From contig JALNYP010000031.1 of assembly GCA_023229795.1 (NCBI GenBank), positions 1 through 43,303 on the forward strand: a DNA stretch of 43,303 nucleotides, given 5' to 3'. Each line of letters starts with the position of its first letter. The first letter of the stretch is position 1. The notes below the pieces were generated by a model, which was not told the origin of the DNA, did not search any database, and saw nothing but the letters and a program-made list of their open reading frames with translations. This stretch comes from Syntrophobacterales bacterium. Lineage in GTDB: Bacteria; Desulfobacterota; Desulfobaccia; Desulfobaccales; 0-14-0-80-60-11. A program made the translations under genes and the position numbers. This document shows, in pieces, positions 39,940-43,303 of this stretch.

Positions 39940-41149
39940 CGGCAGTTCCCCAGTCCCGGGCCTTTAACAAACCCGCCACCACCTCCAGGATCTTGGCCGC
40001 CACTTCCTCTTTGCTCAAGAGCGGCAGGGACACGGGCTCGCCTTCCCGGGGGATGATGGTGACCTCATTGGTGTCCACCTGGAACCCGGAATCCGGCCGG
40101 TTGACGTCGTTGGCCACGATGAGGTCCAGTTGTTTCTCCTGCATTTTCCGCCGGGCCTCGGCCTCCAGGTCATGGGTCTCGGCCGCGAAACCCACCACAA
40201 TCTGGCGGGTTTTCTTGGGGGCCATCTGCTTCAAGATATCGGCATTCTGGGTGAGGTGAAACTGCATCTCCTCATGGCAACGCTTGATCTTCAAAATTTC
40301 CGCCTGGGTGGGCCGGTAGTCACTCACCGCCGCGGCCATCAGCAGCGCGTCCGCCTCCACAAAGCGCTCTCGCACCGCGGCCAGCATGTCCCGGGCAGAC
40401 CGCACCATGACCCGGTTGACCCCATACGGCGCAGCCAGAGCGGTGGGGCCGCTCACCAGGGTAACCGCCGCACCCCGGCGCCAGGCCACCCGCGCCAGGG
40501 CATAACCCTGCTTGCCGCTGGACCGGTTGGTCAAAAACCTCACCGGGTCGAAATCCTCATGGGTAGGCCCCGCGGTGACCAGCACCTTGTAGCCGGCCAG
40601 GTCCTGGGGACTGACCAGGCGGGCCAGGGCCTCCACGATCAAGTCCGGCTCCGGCAGGCGGCCCAACCCCACCGCGCCACAGGCCAGGGACCCTGACGCG
40701 GGCTCCATCACGGTGATCCCCCGGCCCTGCAGCCGGGCCACGTTGCCCTGCACCACCGGGTTGGCCCACATCTCCACGTTCATGGCCGGGCACAGCAGCA
40801 CCGGTTTGGTGGCCGCCAACATGATAGTAGTGAGCAAATCGTCGCCGAGCCCCCCGGCCAGCTTGCCGATGAGATTGGCGGTGGCCGGGGCCAGGACGAT
40901 GGCGTCCACCTCCTGTCCTAAGGAGATGTGTTCCAGGGGCTCGCTCTCCGGCCCGAACATAGCCGTAGCCACCTTTTCCCCGGTAAGGGCCTGGAAGGTC
41001 AGCGGCCCCACGAACTCCTGGGCCGACCGGGTCATCACCACCTTGACCCGGGCCGAAAGACCCACCAGCCGCCGCACCAGTTCCGCAGCCTTATAGGCCG
41101 CAATGCCGCCGGAAACCCCTAATAAGATGCGCTTGCCTGCGAAAACCAT
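39932..41149 (-). CDS. coaBC: Coenzyme A biosynthesis bifunctional protein CoaBC
   Basis: A 405-residue fusion that makes 4'-phosphopantetheine from 4'-phosphopantothenate and cysteine. The N-terminal CoaC flavoprotein part (decarboxylase) shows GVSGGIAAYKAAELVRRL, the catalytic His in LEHISLGQEVD, and LCPAMNVEMWANP (PAMN motif). The C-terminal CoaB part (ligase) shows VTAGPTHEDFDPVRFLTNRSSGKQGYALA, the DALLMAAAVSDYRP segment, and KKTRQIVVGFAAET for the nucleotide and Lys site. Length is normal. No strong ribosome site is visible before the ATG at 41149. A 240-base repeat-rich gap precedes it. It is the first gene of the coaBC-udg-nfeD-slipin run. Confidence 0.96.
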   Translation of the reverse strand: MVFAGKRILLGVSGGIAAYKAAELVRRLVGLSARVKVVMTRSAQEFVGPLTFQALTGEKVATAMFGPESEPLEHISLGQEVDAIVLAPATANLIGKLAGGLGDDLLTTIMLAATKPVLLCPAMNVEMWANPVVQGNVARLQGRGITVMEPASGSLACGAVGLGRLPEPDLIVEALARLVSPQDLAGYKVLVTAGPTHEDFDPVRFLTNRSSGKQGYALARVAWRRGAAVTLVSGPTALAAPYGVNRVMVRSARDMLAAVRERFVEADALLMAAAVSDYRPTQAEILKIKRCHEEMQFHLTQNADILKQMAPKKTRQIVVGFAAETHDLEAEARRKMQEKQLDLIVANDVNRPDSGFQVDTNEVTIIPREGEPVSLPLLSKEEVAAKILEVVAGLLKARDWGTAGA

Positions 41150-41169
41150 GGTAGCTTTCCCACGGGAGT

Positions 41170-41389
41170 TGCTTTTTTAGGGGGAAAAAGCAAAAAGGTA
41201 AAAAGGGTTAGGAATAATGTCTTCCCTAAAAGGCTTTGGCAAAACTCCTTTTTCCGTCATCCTGAGCGCAGCGAAACTAAATTCTTCGGTCGCTTCGCTC
41301 CCTCAGAATGACAAGAAATACATTTTGCCAAAAGCTTCCCAGGATTTTTTACCTTTTCGCCTTTTACCCTTTTTCCCTTTTCGCCCTCG
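41170..41389. repeat. Nested inverted repeat cluster between coaBC and the hydrolase gene
   Basis: Three layers of arms face each other. The outer layer has A-rich GGAAAAAGCAAAAAGG-like sequence (from about 41182) against T-rich CCTTTTCGCC/CCCTTTTTCCC sequence (about 41352-41385). The middle arms are GGCTTTGGCAAAA (41232-41244) and TTTTGCCAAAAGC (41323-41335). The inner arms are GTCATCCTGAGCGCAGCGAA (41256-41275) and TTCGCTCCCTCAGAATGAC (41294-41312). The inner part looks like the common GTCATTCTGAGCGAAGCGAA dispersed palindrome. No gene is found here. Confidence 0.75.
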
Positions 41390-42013
41390 TTAAAAAAACG
41401 GGTTATATTTGCGTTCCTGGCCGACGGTGGTCACCGGGCCGTGGCCCGGGTACACGCTGTAGTTATCTCCCAGGGGGAAGATCTTGGTTTTGACCGCGTT
41501 GATCAGGGCGTCGTAGCTGCCGCCGGGAAAGTCGGTGCGGCCGATAGACCCGGCAAAGAGCAGGTCGCCCACGTAAACGTAGGTATGGCCTTCCAGCACC
41601 AGGCTGATGCCCCCGGGAGTATGCCCCGGGGTATGGAGGACCTTCAAACGGTATTCTCCGAAGGTGAGGATATCGCCTTCTTTCAGCAGGATATCCGCCT
41701 GTGAGAGGCGCAGCCGGTTGCCGGTGAAAAACATGGCCTCCGAGGAGGGTTTGATGAGCATCTGGCCGTCGGCTTCGTGGATGGCGATTTGGGCCCCGGT
41801 GGCGTCTTTCAAGGGCTGGTTGGCGTCCACGTGGTCGAAATGGCCGTGGGTGTCGATGATCAGTTTCAGTTGGAGATTGTTGCGGTTCAGGGTATCGAGG
41901 ATCTCGTCTTCGTCGCCCCCGGGGTCGATGACCACGGCTTCCCGGGTCTTCTCATCGCCCAGGATGTAGCAGTTCACTTCGAGTAACCCCACCGTCAGTC
42001 CCTTTTGAATCAT
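41390..42013 (-). CDS. Metallo-beta-lactamase-fold hydrolase, glyoxalase II-like
   Basis: A 207-residue metal-dependent hydrolase. The core THGHFDH motif is present, with the later ligands in LHTPGHTPGG (His), VYVGDLLFAGSIGR (Asp) and YPGHGPVTT (His), a full two-metal set. This pattern is that of hydroxyacylglutathione hydrolase-like proteins, which are common in anaerobes and act on thioesters; the substrate cannot be fixed, and the glutathione-binding C-terminal helical domain is absent. I chose the ATG at 42013, where a GGGAG lies ahead; the frame extends 9 codons further up into the palindromic element at 42028 but without a ribosome site. Confidence 0.9.
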   Translation of the reverse strand: MIQKGLTVGLLEVNCYILGDEKTREAVVIDPGGDEDEILDTLNRNNLQLKLIIDTHGHFDHVDANQPLKDATGAQIAIHEADGQMLIKPSSEAMFFTGNRLRLSQADILLKEGDILTFGEYRLKVLHTPGHTPGGISLVLEGHTYVYVGDLLFAGSIGRTDFPGGSYDALINAVKTKIFPLGDNYSVYPGHGPVTTVGQERKYNPFF

Positions 42014-42027
42014 ATATAAGCACTCCC

Positions 42028-42086
42028 TGTAGGGGCGCACCTGCGTACGCCTTGGAAAAGGGCGGACACTTAGGTCCGCCCCTACA
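42028..42086. repeat. 59-base palindromic element with 10-base terminal inverted repeats
   Basis: TGTAGGGGCG (42028-42037) and CGCCCCTACA (42077-42086) are perfect inverted ends. Inside, GGGCGGAC (42060-42067) pairs with GTCCGCCC (42074-42081) over a 6-base loop. It fills the gap between the metallo-hydrolase and the LysE gene. The TGTAGGGGCG ends are typical of widespread dispersed intergenic palindromes. Confidence 0.8.
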
Positions 42087-42088
42087 TT

Positions 42089-42733
42089 TCAAGAATTAAG
42101 CAGAAAGTTCACTCCCTGGATGCCGAAGTAGCCTCCAAAGGCAAAGAGAAAGACCCCGCACGCGGCCAGAAAGCCGCGGTAGAGGCGGTCCGAGATAAAG
42201 CGGCGGCCCTGGGCCACCGCGCCGGATACCAGGGTGTACCAGGCGAAGTCGGCCAGGATGTGGCCGATGAAAAAGAGGGCCACTCCCAGGACGCCGTAGG
42301 TCATGGAAAACAACACGTAGCCCAGGCCGATGGTCAGCCACCAGATGAGCCAGTAGGGGTTGGCGGCGCTCAGGAAGACCCCGGCCAGAATCGGGTGCAG
42401 GCCGGAAGCGGTTTGAGGGTCGAAATTCAGGCGGCTGTGCCGGGAGGCCTTGAGCAGCCCGACCCCCATCCACACCAACAGGCCGGCGCCCACTACGCCC
42501 ACCAGGCCCAGGACCACCGGCCGGTGCAGCCAGACGCCCACCCCGGCCAAGAGCAGCAGGACCAGGGCCAGCTCCAGCAGGGCGTGGCCCACGATGATCA
42601 GGGGTCCGGCCCAGAAGCCCCGGCGGGCCGCCTCCCCCACGGTAAGGGTCAAAAGGGGGCCGGGCATCAGGGCCCCGGACAGGGCCACGACGAACGACGT
42701 GACGGGCACCCCGGCCAACAACCACCAGTTCAT
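42089..42733 (-). CDS. LysE/RhtB-family amino acid exporter
   Basis: A 214-residue inner membrane protein with about six helices, a member of the LysE/RhtB export family. The N-terminal marker is GALMPGPLLTLTVGEAARRGFWAG, where PGP and the following G are diagnostic, and the third conserved part is NPYWLIWWLTIGLGYVL. The exported compound (lysine, threonine, homoserine or another metabolite) cannot be told. AAGGAAAGGAA lies ahead of the ATG. The gene is divergent from the DNA methyltransferase gene, with 101 bases between starts, and its 3' end abuts the 59-base palindromic element. Confidence 0.93.
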   Translation of the reverse strand: MNWWLLAGVPVTSFVVALSGALMPGPLLTLTVGEAARRGFWAGPLIIVGHALLELALVLLLLAGVGVWLHRPVVLGLVGVVGAGLLVWMGVGLLKASRHSRLNFDPQTASGLHPILAGVFLSAANPYWLIWWLTIGLGYVLFSMTYGVLGVALFFIGHILADFAWYTLVSGAVAQGRRFISDRLYRGFLAACGVFLFAFGGYFGIQGVNFLLNS

Positions 42734-42834
42734 AAATTTCCTTTCCTTGCCATACGGGCCTCAATGTAATATCCTACCAAAAGGGGCCGCATAAACCAAG
42801 GTAAAATCAAGGACATGAGGGATCGCGGCGGCAC

Positions 42835-43303
42835 ATGAAAAATAATCCCACTAAAAAGAAGACCCGCACCAGCGCCTTCGGCACCTCGGGGAGAATCTCC
42901 CACGACGCCTCGTCCTTCTACGCCAGCAAGCTTTACTCGCAGGTCCCCGTAGTAGTGGCCGGCGACTATCCCGAAAAACCCGTCCCGCCGGAACTGTTGA
43001 ATACAATCCTGGTGAAATCCTCCGAGGCCATGGAGGAAATCCCGGATGATAGCATCCACCTGATGGTGACCTCGCCCCCCTATAACGTGGGCAAGGAGTA
43101 CGACCGGGACATCACCTTGGAGGAATACCTGGCCTTCCTGCGCCGGGTCTGGCAGGAGGTCCACCGGGTCCTGGCGCCGGGGGGCCGGGCCTGCGTCAAC
43201 ATCGCCAACCTGGGGCGCAAGCCCTATATCCCGCTGCATTCCTACATCGTGCGGGATATGACGGAGATCGGCTTTCTCATGCGGGGGGCAGTCATCTGGA
43301 ACC
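42835..43303 (+). CDS. Site-specific DNA methyltransferase, N-terminal part (3' end outside window)
   Basis: The first 156 codons of a DNA amino-methyltransferase (N6-adenine or N4-cytosine). Catalytic motif IV is TSPPYNVGKEYD, which follows an upstream EEIPDDSIHLMV segment, and then RRVWQEVHRVLAPGGRACVNIA is the usual continuation. The SAM motif I (FxGxG) has not appeared by the window edge, so it lies C-terminal, as in beta-class enzymes. The N-terminus (SGRISHDASSFYASKLY) is Ser-, Gly- and Tyr-rich, a block I remember from related methylases. Start choice: the ATG at 42835 is the first in frame; a GAGGG lies 14 bases ahead, rather far. A partner restriction gene could lie to the right. Confidence 0.9.
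   Translation, partial: MKNNPTKKKTRTSAFGTSGRISHDASSFYASKLYSQVPVVVAGDYPEKPVPPELLNTILVKSSEAMEEIPDDSIHLMVTSPPYNVGKEYDRDITLEEYLAFLRRVWQEVHRVLAPGGRACVNIANLGRKPYIPLHSYIVRDMTEIGFLMRGAVIWN

Noticed and set aside
41256..41312. CRISPR-like repeat
   Set aside because: It is a single palindrome with no regular spacing or further units; it fits a dispersed GTCATTCTGAG-type element.
41500..42000. Whether the metallo-hydrolase is a true glyoxalase II
   Set aside because: Only the metal-binding half is present; without the C-terminal glutathione-binding helices I keep the general call.

Overview
The window (about 60% GC overall, with AT-richer patches) looks like a chromosomal segment of an anaerobic, Gram-negative bacterium, most plausibly a sulfate-reducer-like member of the Desulfobacterota. 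This is inferred from the mix of a class II superoxide reductase, an FmdB zinc ribbon, an NfeD/slipin pair, a PEP-CTERM protein, an Slp-type outer-membrane lipoprotein and a full respiratory complex I. I see no rRNA, tRNA, CRISPR array, prophage or transposase.

Layout. (1) 1-5048, + strand: the 3' end of uppS, then a loose series of single genes for stress or redox functions (DUF4331 protein, alpha/beta hydrolase, DUF302 protein, class II superoxide reductase, GlcG/HbpS-like protein, short-chain dehydrogenase). (2) 5133-11479: uvrC (-), aldo/keto reductase (+), Old Yellow Enzyme (+), lipid kinase (-) and a TrmJ-like rRNA/tRNA methyltransferase (-). (3) 11670-16903: Slp lipoprotein, MTH938-like protein and amidohydrolase (+); a tiny lipoprotein, a helical unknown, FmdB and an HEXXH protein (-); then a very divergent Tpt1/KptA homologue and a YdcF-like protein (+). 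(4) 16985-18230: an ArsB/NhaD-like permease split by a one-base frameshift. (5) 18462-33682: a complete 14-subunit NADH:quinone oxidoreductase operon in the order EF(fused)-A-B-C-D-[small exported protein]-G-H-I-J-K-L-M-N, with a candidate promoter in front and a clear intrinsic terminator behind. (6) 33881-36327: an AT-richer patch with a PAS-PAS histidine kinase of the NarL-partner type, convergent with a PEP-CTERM protein gene that carries a near-consensus sigma-54 promoter. (7) 36675-42733, - strand: Rho_N-like basic protein, slipin, NfeD, family 4 uracil-DNA glycosylase, coaBC, a metallo-beta-lactamase-fold hydrolase and a LysE-type exporter. (8) The 5' end of a DNA methyltransferase gene runs off the right edge.

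How the genes fit together. The nuo operon is the metabolic core: NADH is oxidised by NuoEF/G, electrons pass over B/I to quinone at D/H, and H/J/K/L/M/N pump ions. The left-hand genes suggest oxygen or reactive-carbonyl defence. nfeD-slipin-udg-coaBC are packed with overlaps or short gaps and are probably co-transcribed in part.

No clear new multi-gene system is present. The observations most worth following are the KptA homologue that lacks several family catalytic residues, the sigma-54 promoter plus upstream dyad at the PEP-CTERM gene, the exported small protein embedded in the nuo operon, the NuoE-NuoF fusion at the head of that operon, the split permease, and several families of dispersed palindromes that occupy intergenic gaps, including gaps inside the nuo operon.
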